Made by a program: the position numbers and the translations under genes. This document shows, piece after piece, positions 50,807-58,414 of a stretch of DNA of 64,000 nucleotides. Source of the stretch: Achromobacter veterisilvae (GTDB lineage: Bacteria > Pseudomonadota > Gammaproteobacteria > Burkholderiales > Burkholderiaceae_B); the NCBI RefSeq assembly GCF_900496975.1, contig NZ_UFQC01000028.1:1-64000 (forward strand), given 5' to 3'. The notes below the pieces were generated by a model that saw only the letters and a program-made list of their open reading frames with translations, was not told the DNA's origin and ran no database searches. Numbering within the stretch: the stretch's first letter is position 1; each line of letters opens with the position of its first letter.

Positions 50807-52996
50807 ATGTCCGGAGATTCTTCCGCGATCGGCGCTGGCCGTTCGCGTCTGCGCCCACGTGCGCTAGCAGTCGCCATCAGAGCGCAGTTCTCTCACCGGC
50901 GTATAGCCACAGCCCTTTGTGAGACCCCGCAGGGCCTCCGAAACCCGTCTGGCAAAGCTTTCACACTGGCACTCGCCGTATCCTGCGCACTGGCCCATCA
51001 GCCAGCCCACGCGCAGCAGCAAAGCGACACCGTTGAGCCCCAAGACTCCCAGGCCACGACCGTACTGGATACCATCACCGTCACGGCCACGCGCAGCCCA
51101 CACAGCCGATTCGACGTTCCAGCCTCCGTCTCGACGGTGACCCGCGAGGAATTGGACGATGCCCAGGCGAACACGGTCTCAACCCTGTTGCGCGCACTTC
51201 CCAACGTGAACTATGGCGGCGGTCCTCGACCTGCTGCCCAGAGCCCTGCAATCCGCGGCCTGCAGGGTCCGCGCATTATCCTGTCCGTGGATGGCGCGCG
51301 ACGCAACAACGAGGGTGGCGTCAATACCCCATTGCTGATCGACCCGGACTTCATCCGGCAGGTCGATGTCGTACGCGGCCCGGTCTCGGCTGTGTATGGT
51401 GGCGGTGGCCTTGGTGGCGTGATGGCGTTCGAGACCATCGATGCGGAGGATTTCCTGGAGCCTGGCAAGAGCTTCGGGGGACGAATCAAGGGCGGCTACC
51501 AAAGCGCCAATGAGGAATGGTCGACGAACCTGACTGCTGCAGCACGCTCCGGAAACTTCGATTTTCTGGCCAGCGGGACCTTTCGCGACTTCGGCGAGAT
51601 CCATACCGGGGCCAGCGGCGACCACGCGAAATACCCTAACGACGGCAACCTGAAGAGCGGTCTGTTCAAGGGCGGTTTTTCTCCCAATGAACTCAACCGT
51701 GTGGAGCTGAGCTACCAGCGTTTTGTCGACAAGATGGTTGGTCCCACCAATCCCGGCGGCAATCTACTGTCCCAGTTCTCGCACGATCTCAAAAGAGACC
51801 AGGAGCAGTACACAGGTACTTGGGCATTCCGCGATACCGATCGCAGTCTGCTGGACGGCAAGCTGACGATCTACCAGACCACATTCAAGCTCAATAGTCA
51901 TAGCTTGGCGACGCCCCCACAAGCCGACACCACGACGATGACCAAGACGGTCGGGGCCAGCCTGCAAAACAGCAGCCGGTTCAATACCGGCCCGTGGATG
52001 GCGCATCGCCTGACTTATGGCGTGGATATCTACCGCGATACCAGCGAGAACACTTCCGCAGGGCAGTCCAATAGCGTTTTGCCCAACGGGGAAATGCGTG
52101 CCGTGGGCGTGTTTCTGCAGGACGAAGTTTCGTTCCTCAACAACTGGACGCTGATCGGCGCCCTGCGTCACGACGACTACAAGCTCACGTCGCCCGGTCA
52201 GAGCGAGGTCAGCCACAACAAGCTTTCGCCCAAGCTCACCCTCAAGTACCAGCCTTGGGACGTTCTGGGCGTCTACGCCAGTTATGGAAAGGCCTACCGC
52301 GGTCCGACTTTGACGGAAATGTTCGGCAATCTCAACACGAACCAGGCACTGTTCAACTTCCGGCCTAACACTGATCTGAAGCCTGAGACCAGTACCGCGA
52401 AGGAAGTGGGTGCGACCTTGTCGTTCGACGATGTGCTGGGCGCGGGCGACCGCCTGCGCGTGAAGGCCACGTACTTTACGGAGGATGTGGAAGACATGAT
52501 CGATCAACAGGTGGTTGGCAGCTACACACGTGCAGCACCCTTCGTTGGGACCGGCCTGATCTTCCAGCGAAACAATGTGGCCCGCGCCGAGCGACATGGC
52601 GCTGAGGTGGAAGTGGCCTACGCTTGGGATGACCTCACCTTGGGCCTGGGCTACTCGCGACTGCGTTCGAAGAATGCAGACACGGGTGCCCATCTGTACG
52701 CGCCACCTGACAAGCTTGCCTTCGGTGCTCAGTATCGGATTGACAACAACTGGTCCGTGCGCTACCTCGGGCAGTTTGTACGCGCCCAAGATTACGACTC
52801 AACGGAACTTCGTCGGCGCAGCGGCTATGCCGTGCATGACATTGGCCTGTCCTACCAACAGCGCCAGTACCGTATAGATGTCGGTATCACAAACCTTTTC
52901 GACAAACCTTATGCCACATACCAGCAGTCGATGGCAGAGACATTTACCTACGAACTGGGACGCAGCGTCAATGTCACGCTGAGCGCCCGGTTTTGA
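50807..52996 (+). CDS. mbnT: MbnT-type TonB-dependent receptor
   Basis: 729 residues from the ATG at 50807. A long N-terminal signal region (to about residue 70, HQPAHAQ) precedes the TonB box VLDTITVTATR (86-96). The plug contains ALPNVNYGGGPRPAAQSPAI and RQVDVVRGPVSAVYGGGGLG; the barrel ends VNVTLSARF with the terminal Phe. By sequence it resembles heme/hemoglobin-type receptors. By position, directly before mbnP-mbnH-mbnA, it should import copper-loaded methanobactin. The substrate is inferred from context. Confidence 0.88.
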   Translation: MSGDSSAIGAGRSRLRPRALAVAIRAQFSHRRIATALCETPQGLRNPSGKAFTLALAVSCALAHQPAHAQQQSDTVEPQDSQATTVLDTITVTATRSPHSRFDVPASVSTVTREELDDAQANTVSTLLRALPNVNYGGGPRPAAQSPAIRGLQGPRIILSVDGARRNNEGGVNTPLLIDPDFIRQVDVVRGPVSAVYGGGGLGGVMAFETIDAEDFLEPGKSFGGRIKGGYQSANEEWSTNLTAAARSGNFDFLASGTFRDFGEIHTGASGDHAKYPNDGNLKSGLFKGGFSPNELNRVELSYQRFVDKMVGPTNPGGNLLSQFSHDLKRDQEQYTGTWAFRDTDRSLLDGKLTIYQTTFKLNSHSLATPPQADTTTMTKTVGASLQNSSRFNTGPWMAHRLTYGVDIYRDTSENTSAGQSNSVLPNGEMRAVGVFLQDEVSFLNNWTLIGALRHDDYKLTSPGQSEVSHNKLSPKLTLKYQPWDVLGVYASYGKAYRGPTLTEMFGNLNTNQALFNFRPNTDLKPETSTAKEVGATLSFDDVLGAGDRLRVKATYFTEDVEDMIDQQVVGSYTRAAPFVGTGLIFQRNNVARAERHGAEVEVAYAWDDLTLGLGYSRLRSKNADTGAHLYAPPDKLAFGAQYRIDNNWSVRYLGQFVRAQDYDSTELRRRSGYAVHDIGLSYQQRQYRIDVGITNLFDKPYATYQQSMAETFTYELGRSVNVTLSARF

Positions 52997-53008
52997 CGGG
53001 AGGCCACT

Positions 53009-53899
53009 ATGCGACTCATTCACGTGACGGCAGCGTTGGCCTTGGTGATCGGCCTCTCTGGGTGCGTGAGCACTCCTGGACCTCGCAAGGACGACCTTCA
53101 GCCTGTGACCATCGCCTTCGAGTTGGTAGCAAACGGCCATAGCGCTCGATGCGGAGCAGCGCTGGGCGCGCTGGGCAGAGATGCAAAGCGCGCCACATTG
53201 CGCGATGCCCGCTTCTACGTGCAAGACGTGGCGTTGGTTCAGGCCGATGGCAGGAGAACCCCCATCGCCCTGACCCCCAACGATTGGCAGAACGATCAGG
53301 TCGCACTTCTCGACTTCGAGGATGCCACCGGCACATGCGCTGGAGGGAGCCCCGCAACCAATACAGTGGTTACCGGCAAGGTGCCAGCTGGTCGATACAC
53401 CGGTCTGGCCTTCACTGTGGGCGTTCCGCCCTCGTTGAACCACACCAGTACTGAACTGGAAGGGGCGCCGCTGGACATTGCGGCGATGGGCTGGAGTTGG
53501 CAAGCGGGCCGCAAGTTCGCCAAGATCGAGATCGACCCCGAAGGTGGGGTAACGAAGCTGGATGGCTCACGTTCCGCGTCCTGGTATGTGCACCTGGGTT
53601 CAACTGGGTGCACCGGCAATCCGGTCACCGGTCAAACAGTGTCCTGCTTGCGCTCGAATCGTCTCCCAGTGGTGTTAGAGCAGTTCGACCCGGACACGCA
53701 GCGGGTCGAACTGGATCTTGGCTCACTGTTCAAGTCCACCCGCCTCTCCGAGGATCGGGGAGGCGCCGTGGGATGCATGAGTGGGCCCACCGATCCCGAG
53801 TGCGGCCCCATCTTTGAGCGACTTGGATTGTCACTTGACAGTGGTGAGCCCGATGCGTCCAGGCACTCCCCCGCCTTTTCTGTCGCCACGAAGCGATAG
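53009..53899 (+). CDS. mbnP: MbnP, periplasmic metal-binding lipoprotein
   Basis: 296 residues. Good ribosome site (GGGAGG); lipoprotein signal with Cys at residue 19 (VIGLSGCVS). The four-Cys family mark is seen: Cys48 (HSARCGA), Cys110 (GTCAGG), Cys201 and Cys213 (GCTGNPVTGQTVSC), and a further pair near 256 and 265. The Trp-rich motif AAMGWSWQAGRKFAKIEID is the family signature; in CorA/MbnP relatives a Trp here is oxidised to kynurenine and helps bind copper. Its partner is the diheme protein MbnH, encoded next. Known in many methanobactin operons. Confidence 0.93.
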   Translation: MRLIHVTAALALVIGLSGCVSTPGPRKDDLQPVTIAFELVANGHSARCGAALGALGRDAKRATLRDARFYVQDVALVQADGRRTPIALTPNDWQNDQVALLDFEDATGTCAGGSPATNTVVTGKVPAGRYTGLAFTVGVPPSLNHTSTELEGAPLDIAAMGWSWQAGRKFAKIEIDPEGGVTKLDGSRSASWYVHLGSTGCTGNPVTGQTVSCLRSNRLPVVLEQFDPDTQRVELDLGSLFKSTRLSEDRGGAVGCMSGPTDPECGPIFERLGLSLDSGEPDASRHSPAFSVATKR

Positions 53900-54051
53900 G
53901 ACCTTGGCTGCTCCCTGCAGCAGCTCTCGCACGCGGTTGGTCGGCACCTCTCCGAGAGAGATGCTGCCCGCTTCGTGCGCCTTAACTCTGCGCGGCGCCA
54001 GATGAATACGCCTCAATGTAGAACACAAACAAGAACTGGAGGATGAGAAGC

Positions 54052-54222
54052 ATGCACATTCCAGATGACCTGCTCATGCTGTCCCACAGGGGTCTTGAAA
54101 GACAGTCAACAAGAAGGAGCCATCACACCGGAGCGGCGCAAGCGAAATCAGTTTTCCAGCAGAAGACAACTCGCATGTCATGCATATGCGCGAGGAATTC
54201 TTCGAAAGGGGGAAGGCAATGA
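54052..54222 (+). CDS. Small ORF coupled to mbnH
   Basis: 56 codons from an ATG with a strong ribosome site (GGAGG, ~54040-54044). It begins MHIPDDLLMLSHRGLERQ and ends RNSSKGGRQ. Its TGA overlaps the mbnH ATG (ATGA), as in coupled genes. The peptide is basic and matches nothing I know, and codon use is not convincing. Either it is a real small protein, or a leader whose translation feeds ribosomes to mbnH. The rest of the 53900-54218 gap holds nothing else. Confidence 0.4.
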   Translation: MHIPDDLLMLSHRGLERQSTRRSHHTGAAQAKSVFQQKTTRMSCICARNSSKGGRQ

Positions 54223-55358
54223 TGCGCCGAACGCTAGGGCTGGTTATCGGTTTACTCGCCGTGCCCATGGGAGTGGCAGCAGAGGTCGCCAGCACCGTCT
54301 GGTCATGGAACCTGCCGACGCACGTACCGGAGCCGCGCGTGCCTGCCGACAACCCGATGTCGGCGGTAAAAGTCGAACTCGGGCGGAAGCTCTTCTACGA
54401 CACCCGACTGTCTGGCAACGGCACCATGTCATGTGCGTCATGCCACCACCAGAGCCGGGCCTTCACCGACGGCCGATCACTATCGGTGGGATCGACTGGG
54501 GAGCGCACGCATCGCAATGCACTGGGGCTCGCCAACAGCGCTTGGCATGCCACATACAACTGGGCCAATCCAGCGCTGGTTTCGCTGGAACAGCAGATGG
54601 AGATCCCGCTGTTTGGCGATGACCCCATCGAAATGGGCGTCAATGACGCCAATCGACAGCAGGTTCTGGACCGCTTTCGCAACGATCCGATCTATCCGCC
54701 ATTGTTCCGACAGTCCTTTCCCGACGACGACGAACCGCTGAACATGGCCACGGTGATCAAGGCTATCGCCGCATTTCAGCGCTCCATGGTCTCTGTGGAT
54801 AGCCGCTACGACCGCTACTTGCAGGGTAAAGAAACGCTCTCCGCTTCTGAAGAACGCGGAATGGTGCTTTTCTTCGGCGAGAAAGCCGAGTGCCACCACT
54901 GCCACGGCAGCTTCAACTTCAATGATCAAGTCGTCCACAAGAAGAGCCGGTTGGTCGAGACACTGTTCCACAACAACGGGCTGTACAACGTGGATGGCAA
55001 GGGAGGGTATCCCTATCCAAACCGGGGGGTATTCGAGAGTACTGCCAAGCCAGAGGACATGGGTGCCTTCCGGGCTCCGAGTCTGCGCAACGTCGAAGCC
55101 ACAGCACCCTATATGCATGACGGTAGCGTAGCCACCCTCGAAGAAGTTATCGAGCAGTACTCACAGGGGGGCAAGGTCACGACATCCGGCCCGAACCAGG
55201 GGGATGGACGCCTGAACCCTCACAAGAGCGGCCTCATCTCCAGGATCGATTTCACAGAGGAGGAAAAGGCGGACCTCCTGAACTTTCTCAAGACGTTGAC
55301 CGACGAGGGCTTCCTGAACGACCCCAAGTTCTCGGATCCGTGGAGTCACTCCAAGTGA
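54219..55358 (+). CDS. mbnH: MbnH, diheme cytochrome c peroxidase-like protein
   Basis: 379 residues from the ATG at 54219 (ribosome site AGGGGGA); an in-frame start 13 codons upstream is less likely. A signal peptide (LGLVIGLLAVPMGVAA) exports it. Two heme c sites are present: CASCH at 72-76 and CHHCH at 225-229. The fold is that of bacterial diheme peroxidases / MauG. MbnH oxidises a Trp of MbnP to kynurenine, which alters copper binding of that protein. It follows mbnP, with a small coupled ORF between. Length is normal for the family. Confidence 0.93.
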   Translation: MMRRTLGLVIGLLAVPMGVAAEVASTVWSWNLPTHVPEPRVPADNPMSAVKVELGRKLFYDTRLSGNGTMSCASCHHQSRAFTDGRSLSVGSTGERTHRNALGLANSAWHATYNWANPALVSLEQQMEIPLFGDDPIEMGVNDANRQQVLDRFRNDPIYPPLFRQSFPDDDEPLNMATVIKAIAAFQRSMVSVDSRYDRYLQGKETLSASEERGMVLFFGEKAECHHCHGSFNFNDQVVHKKSRLVETLFHNNGLYNVDGKGGYPYPNRGVFESTAKPEDMGAFRAPSLRNVEATAPYMHDGSVATLEEVIEQYSQGGKVTTSGPNQGDGRLNPHKSGLISRIDFTEEEKADLLNFLKTLTDEGFLNDPKFSDPWSHSK

Positions 55359-55450
55359 GCGTGATCGTTCAAATGAATCATGGTTTTACTACTACAAAAA
55401 GGAGGCTGCCTATCGAGAAGACGAATCCACGATTGAACGAATCCGGTGCG

Positions 55451-55555
55451 ATGTCGACTGTGATTCTAGGGCCAGTATCCAGTGCTACTGGTGGCGGCCT
55501 GACGAATACGACGTCCACCAACCCTGACTTTCAAATTTCAAGGAGTTACCCATGA
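55451..55555 (+). CDS. Small ORF coupled to mbnA
   Basis: 34 codons from the ATG at 55451: MSTVILGPVSSATGGGLTN and then TTSTNPDFQISRSYP. Its TGA overlaps the mbnA ATG (ATGA). The same frame is open upstream. A very strong ribosome site (AAAAAGGAGG, 55396-55405) sits 6 bases before an ATC codon (55412), with no normal start near it; from there the peptide would be 47 residues. The Gly/Ser/Thr/Asn-rich composition looks unlike chance frames in GC-rich DNA. It could be a leader that couples translation into mbnA, or an unrecorded peptide of the system. Confidence 0.4.
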   Translation: MSTVILGPVSSATGGGLTNTTSTNPDFQISRSYP

Positions 55556-55647
55556 AGATCAAAATCGTCAAGAAAACCACGATGACTGTCGCCGGGCGTG
55601 CTGGCGCTTGCTGCGCTTCGTGCTGCGCACCGGTTGGCGTGAACTAA
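55552..55647 (+). CDS. mbnA: MbnA, methanobactin precursor peptide
   Basis: 31 residues, too short for usual gene callers. Ribosome site AAGGAG lies 6-7 bases upstream. The leader starts MKIKIVKKTT and ends in GRAG, matching known precursors (OB3b MbnA also has a ..KIA.KK..P..GRA leader). The core is ACCASCCAPVGVN with Cys at 20, 21, 24 and 25. MbnB/MbnC convert Cys to oxazolone-thioamide pairs that bind copper; which of these Cys are modified is inferred. The core lacks the second separate CxC of the OB3b type. The next gene is mbnB, 58 bases on. Confidence 0.95.
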   Translation: MKIKIVKKTTMTVAGRAGACCASCCAPVGVN

Positions 55648-55652
55648 GCCTG

Positions 55653-55686
55653 GTCCACCACCGGCACCTCCGTGTCGGTGGTGGAC
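55653..55686 (+). promoter_or_regulatory. Strong hairpin between mbnA and mbnB
   Basis: GTCCACCACCG / CGGTGGTGGAC pair perfectly over 11 bp, and GCAC/GTGT extends the stem to 15 pairs with a CTCC loop. There is no T run, so it is not a plain terminator. It starts 5 bases after the mbnA stop and ends 19 bases before the mbnB start. It may protect the 3' end of a short mbnA message or partly stop transcription, so that precursor exceeds enzyme (inference). Confidence 0.7.
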
Positions 55687-55705
55687 TCGCTCATGGGAGA
55701 GTATC

Positions 55706-56530
55706 GTGCGTATAGGATTTAACTACACACTTGGTGACACCGCGCCGCTGGTTCGCCGACTGTTGGACTCAGGTCGGATTGACTACGTAGAACTGCTGAT
55801 CGACAACTTCCTGTCCGTACCGCCGGAAGAAATGGCTCAGGGCTTTGGAGCCCCAGTGGGTTTCCACATCATGTTCTCCAAGTTCATTGAGAACGATGAC
55901 GCGGCATTGGACAGTATGGCCATCCGATTGCGCCGACTGATCGACCTTCTCAAGCCGCTCTATGTGTCCGACCATATTGCGCGCTTCAACCACGAAGGAC
56001 GCCAACTCTATCACCTGGCTGAGATCGACTACATCACGGATTACGAACAAGTGCGGTGCCGCGTGGACTGGTGGCAGCAGAAACTCGGCTGCCGTCTTCA
56101 CCTGGAGAACTATCCTTCCATCATGGATGGCGGGCGCGATGCTCCCCACTTTCACGAGCGATTGCACCGCGATACGGGCGCTGGCGTGCTGTTTGACGTC
56201 TCCAACGCTGTTTGCGCACATTTGAACTGCGGCCTTCCTTTAGAGGCTTGGGAAGGCATCATCGAACGCAGCAGTCATTTCCACGTCGCCGGCTACAACT
56301 TATCCATCTTGGCACCGCATCTGGTGGTGGATACCCATGACCGAATGCTGTCCGAAGAGACGCTCGGCTTCCTGGAGCGTTACCGCGCGCGTTTCAATAC
56401 CGCCGGTTCCACCATGACCTACGAACGCGACGACAACTTTGTGGAGACAGAGATCGAGCACGATCTTGATCGCCTGCGAGATTTGTTCGATCGCTCATCT
56501 GTGGAGGCGTTCGATGCACCGCGTGTCTGA
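55706..56530 (+). CDS. mbnB: MbnB, DUF692 iron enzyme of methanobactin synthesis
   Basis: 274 residues from a GTG at 55706 (ribosome site GGGAGAG). The TIM-barrel DUF692 protein keeps the metal ligands: His54 (GFHIMFSK), His90 (VSDHIARF), Glu134 (HLENYPSI), Asp164 (LFDVSNAV), His193 (SSHFHVAGYN), Asp209 and His211 (VDTHDR). With MbnC it forms the complex that oxidises precursor Cys to oxazolone and thioamide groups at a mixed-valence iron centre. It overlaps mbnC by 17 bases, so the two subunits are made together. Confidence 0.96.
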   Translation: MRIGFNYTLGDTAPLVRRLLDSGRIDYVELLIDNFLSVPPEEMAQGFGAPVGFHIMFSKFIENDDAALDSMAIRLRRLIDLLKPLYVSDHIARFNHEGRQLYHLAEIDYITDYEQVRCRVDWWQQKLGCRLHLENYPSIMDGGRDAPHFHERLHRDTGAGVLFDVSNAVCAHLNCGLPLEAWEGIIERSSHFHVAGYNLSILAPHLVVDTHDRMLSEETLGFLERYRARFNTAGSTMTYERDDNFVETEIEHDLDRLRDLFDRSSVEAFDAPRV

Positions 56531-57092
56531 TTCCCGAGTGATAGACGCAGATCTGCTGGATTCCTTGACGGTGCCAGCCCGCCAGGGAGACTACGCACGG
56601 GACTCCCGTGCATTCGTACGCATCGATACCAGCCTACGGGTGTACTGGCACACGCTGTTCGACATTTGTCCTGGTTTGCTTGAACTGTCTGGACCGGACG
56701 GTTTGGCAATCTTCCGGCCTTTCATGACCTGGGCGGACGAGCAGAAGCTCTCCTTAAACTGGACCTACTACCTGTGGGTCGACGTATGGCTGCAGCAGTC
56801 TGCCTTCCGAGATCAAATTGAAGTGGAATTGCGCTATGCCCTGATGGGAGCATCGGCCGCACGCTGGGCCACAGGCGATCGCTCTGAAGCGCAGGGGATC
56901 GTTTTGGGTGCCGCTGACCTTCCAAACCTGGTGTGTGGCTGGAAGACCGTGACGCTTGAGGGGGGGCGAGAAATCGAACAGATCGAACTCGAAGCGCCCC
57001 TACCGACACCGGATGGCTCCCATGGCTATTTTCTGGTGCCCAGCAGGTCGCTCGACGACGGTTTTCCAGGCTGGTCGCCTATTCCTCGGTGA
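56514..57092 (+). CDS. mbnC: MbnC, partner of MbnB
   Basis: 192 residues from the ATG at 56514, inside the end of mbnB. Typical phrases are YWHTLFDICPGLLELSGPDG, then AIFRPFMTWADEQKLSLNW and YYLWVDVWLQQ. MbnC binds MbnB and the leader of MbnA and is needed for activity. It has no known catalytic motif of its own. Its stop overlaps the GTG of mbnM. Length fits the family, with no frame break. Confidence 0.93.
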   Translation: MHRVSDSRVIDADLLDSLTVPARQGDYARDSRAFVRIDTSLRVYWHTLFDICPGLLELSGPDGLAIFRPFMTWADEQKLSLNWTYYLWVDVWLQQSAFRDQIEVELRYALMGASAARWATGDRSEAQGIVLGAADLPNLVCGWKTVTLEGGREIEQIELEAPLPTPDGSHGYFLVPSRSLDDGFPGWSPIPR

Positions 57093-58414
57093 CGAACATG
57101 ACGGCGCCTCTGTCCATCCGTACCGGTGCCTTCTGGCAAGGCTTTGCAGCGCTGTTGCTGGCTTTTGGCGTTGCCCAGTTGTCGCTGCAAGTGGACGTGG
57201 TCATGCTGGGCCAGCGCGCGCCTGGCAGCGTCGGTGCCTACGTGATGCTGACTCGACTGGTCATGATCGACCTCGTTGTCACGATGGCATATGGCGCCGT
57301 GGCGTCAGTCACTATCGCTCAGGCGGTTCGCGATGGTGATGCGTCATTGACCATCCGCTGGGCGATGGGATTGGCTGGCCTGATCGGGGCCCTCCTGCTG
57401 GGAGCGGGGTGGATCACCTATCCGCTGCTGGTGCCTTGGGTCGCCGGGGGCGATGAAACGCTGGTGACGATGCTTGAGCTTGCAATCCCTTGGTTTGTAG
57501 CGGGAGCGCCGTTTCGCATGATCAATTCTTGCGCCGCGTTCGCCTTCCATGCCACCCAACGGGGGGCCTGGGTCGTGCGCTGGAAGCTTTGCGAGGTGGT
57601 CCTCAAACTCATCATGAACGTAGTGTTCCTGGACTTCTTGGACGCGGGCTTCGCTGGTTGCTTAATGGCTTCACTGTTGGTCCATGCTGTTTCGACGTGT
57701 TGGGTGCTGTGGCAGCTTCGCAGGCAATCGGGGGGACTGCCCGTTCTTCCACCTTTGAGCTGGAGCCGAAAGCAAGCCGTCAAGAGCACCTGGGAAGCGC
57801 AGCGCATACTTGCACTGCAGCTGCTAGGCTTGCTGACGCTCAGCCTGTTCGCCTCGCCTACGATTTCAACGGTGACGACAGCGCGTCTGGATGCTTTTGC
57901 TGCCGGACTGGCGTTGGCGATGCTTGTCTTCTCGCCTCTGGCCGCGTTCTTGCGTTTTCTCGCTATCCGTTTTTCGGGACGGACTACCGCCGACATCGAT
58001 GTACTGACTCGTGAATTGCTACGTTTTGGTGTCCCCGTAGCAGCCTTGGCAGGCCTGCTCCTGTCGTGGGGACAGAACTGGCTTGGGCAGGCCGTGTACG
58101 CACAGCAAGGACTGTGGTGGCACGTATTCGTCTGGTCGCTGGCATTCTCTTTGCCTGTACGTGTGGCCGGCACTGTCTTGCGTGCCGGCTTGCAAAGCAG
58201 AGGCGGATTCAATGAGGTGGCCAAGGCCGATACCCTGCTGGGATGGGGACTTGGACTGCCTATCACTGCGGTCGGCCTTGCGCTCGATCTACCGATACTG
58301 GCCTATGCCTTCCTCTGGTTGCCTGAAGTTGCATTGGTGGCATGGCTGGCTTTCCGATACAGGGCAACGTCCTGCGTGGACGAGGCGCCCGCAGTTGCAA
58401 ACGAGAACCCATGA
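57089..58414 (+). CDS. mbnM: MbnM, MATE-family exporter of methanobactin
   Basis: 441 residues from the GTG overlapping the mbnC stop (an ATG three codons later is possible). Twelve transmembrane helices in two MATE halves are visible; AQLSLQVDVVMLGQRAPGSV in the first half is the usual MATE opening. MATE proteins use Na+ or H+ to expel small molecules. Placed right after mbnABC, it should export the finished peptide. It overlaps the CopC-CopD gene by 4 bases. Confidence 0.93.
   Translation: MTNMTAPLSIRTGAFWQGFAALLLAFGVAQLSLQVDVVMLGQRAPGSVGAYVMLTRLVMIDLVVTMAYGAVASVTIAQAVRDGDASLTIRWAMGLAGLIGALLLGAGWITYPLLVPWVAGGDETLVTMLELAIPWFVAGAPFRMINSCAAFAFHATQRGAWVVRWKLCEVVLKLIMNVVFLDFLDAGFAGCLMASLLVHAVSTCWVLWQLRRQSGGLPVLPPLSWSRKQAVKSTWEAQRILALQLLGLLTLSLFASPTISTVTTARLDAFAAGLALAMLVFSPLAAFLRFLAIRFSGRTTADIDVLTRELLRFGVPVAALAGLLLSWGQNWLGQAVYAQQGLWWHVFVWSLAFSLPVRVAGTVLRAGLQSRGGFNEVAKADTLLGWGLGLPITAVGLALDLPILAYAFLWLPEVALVAWLAFRYRATSCVDEAPAVANENP

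Noticed and set aside
53016-55118. Minus-strand frames opposite mbnP and mbnH
   Set aside because: No motifs; both + strand genes have signal sequences, metal or heme sites and operon context.
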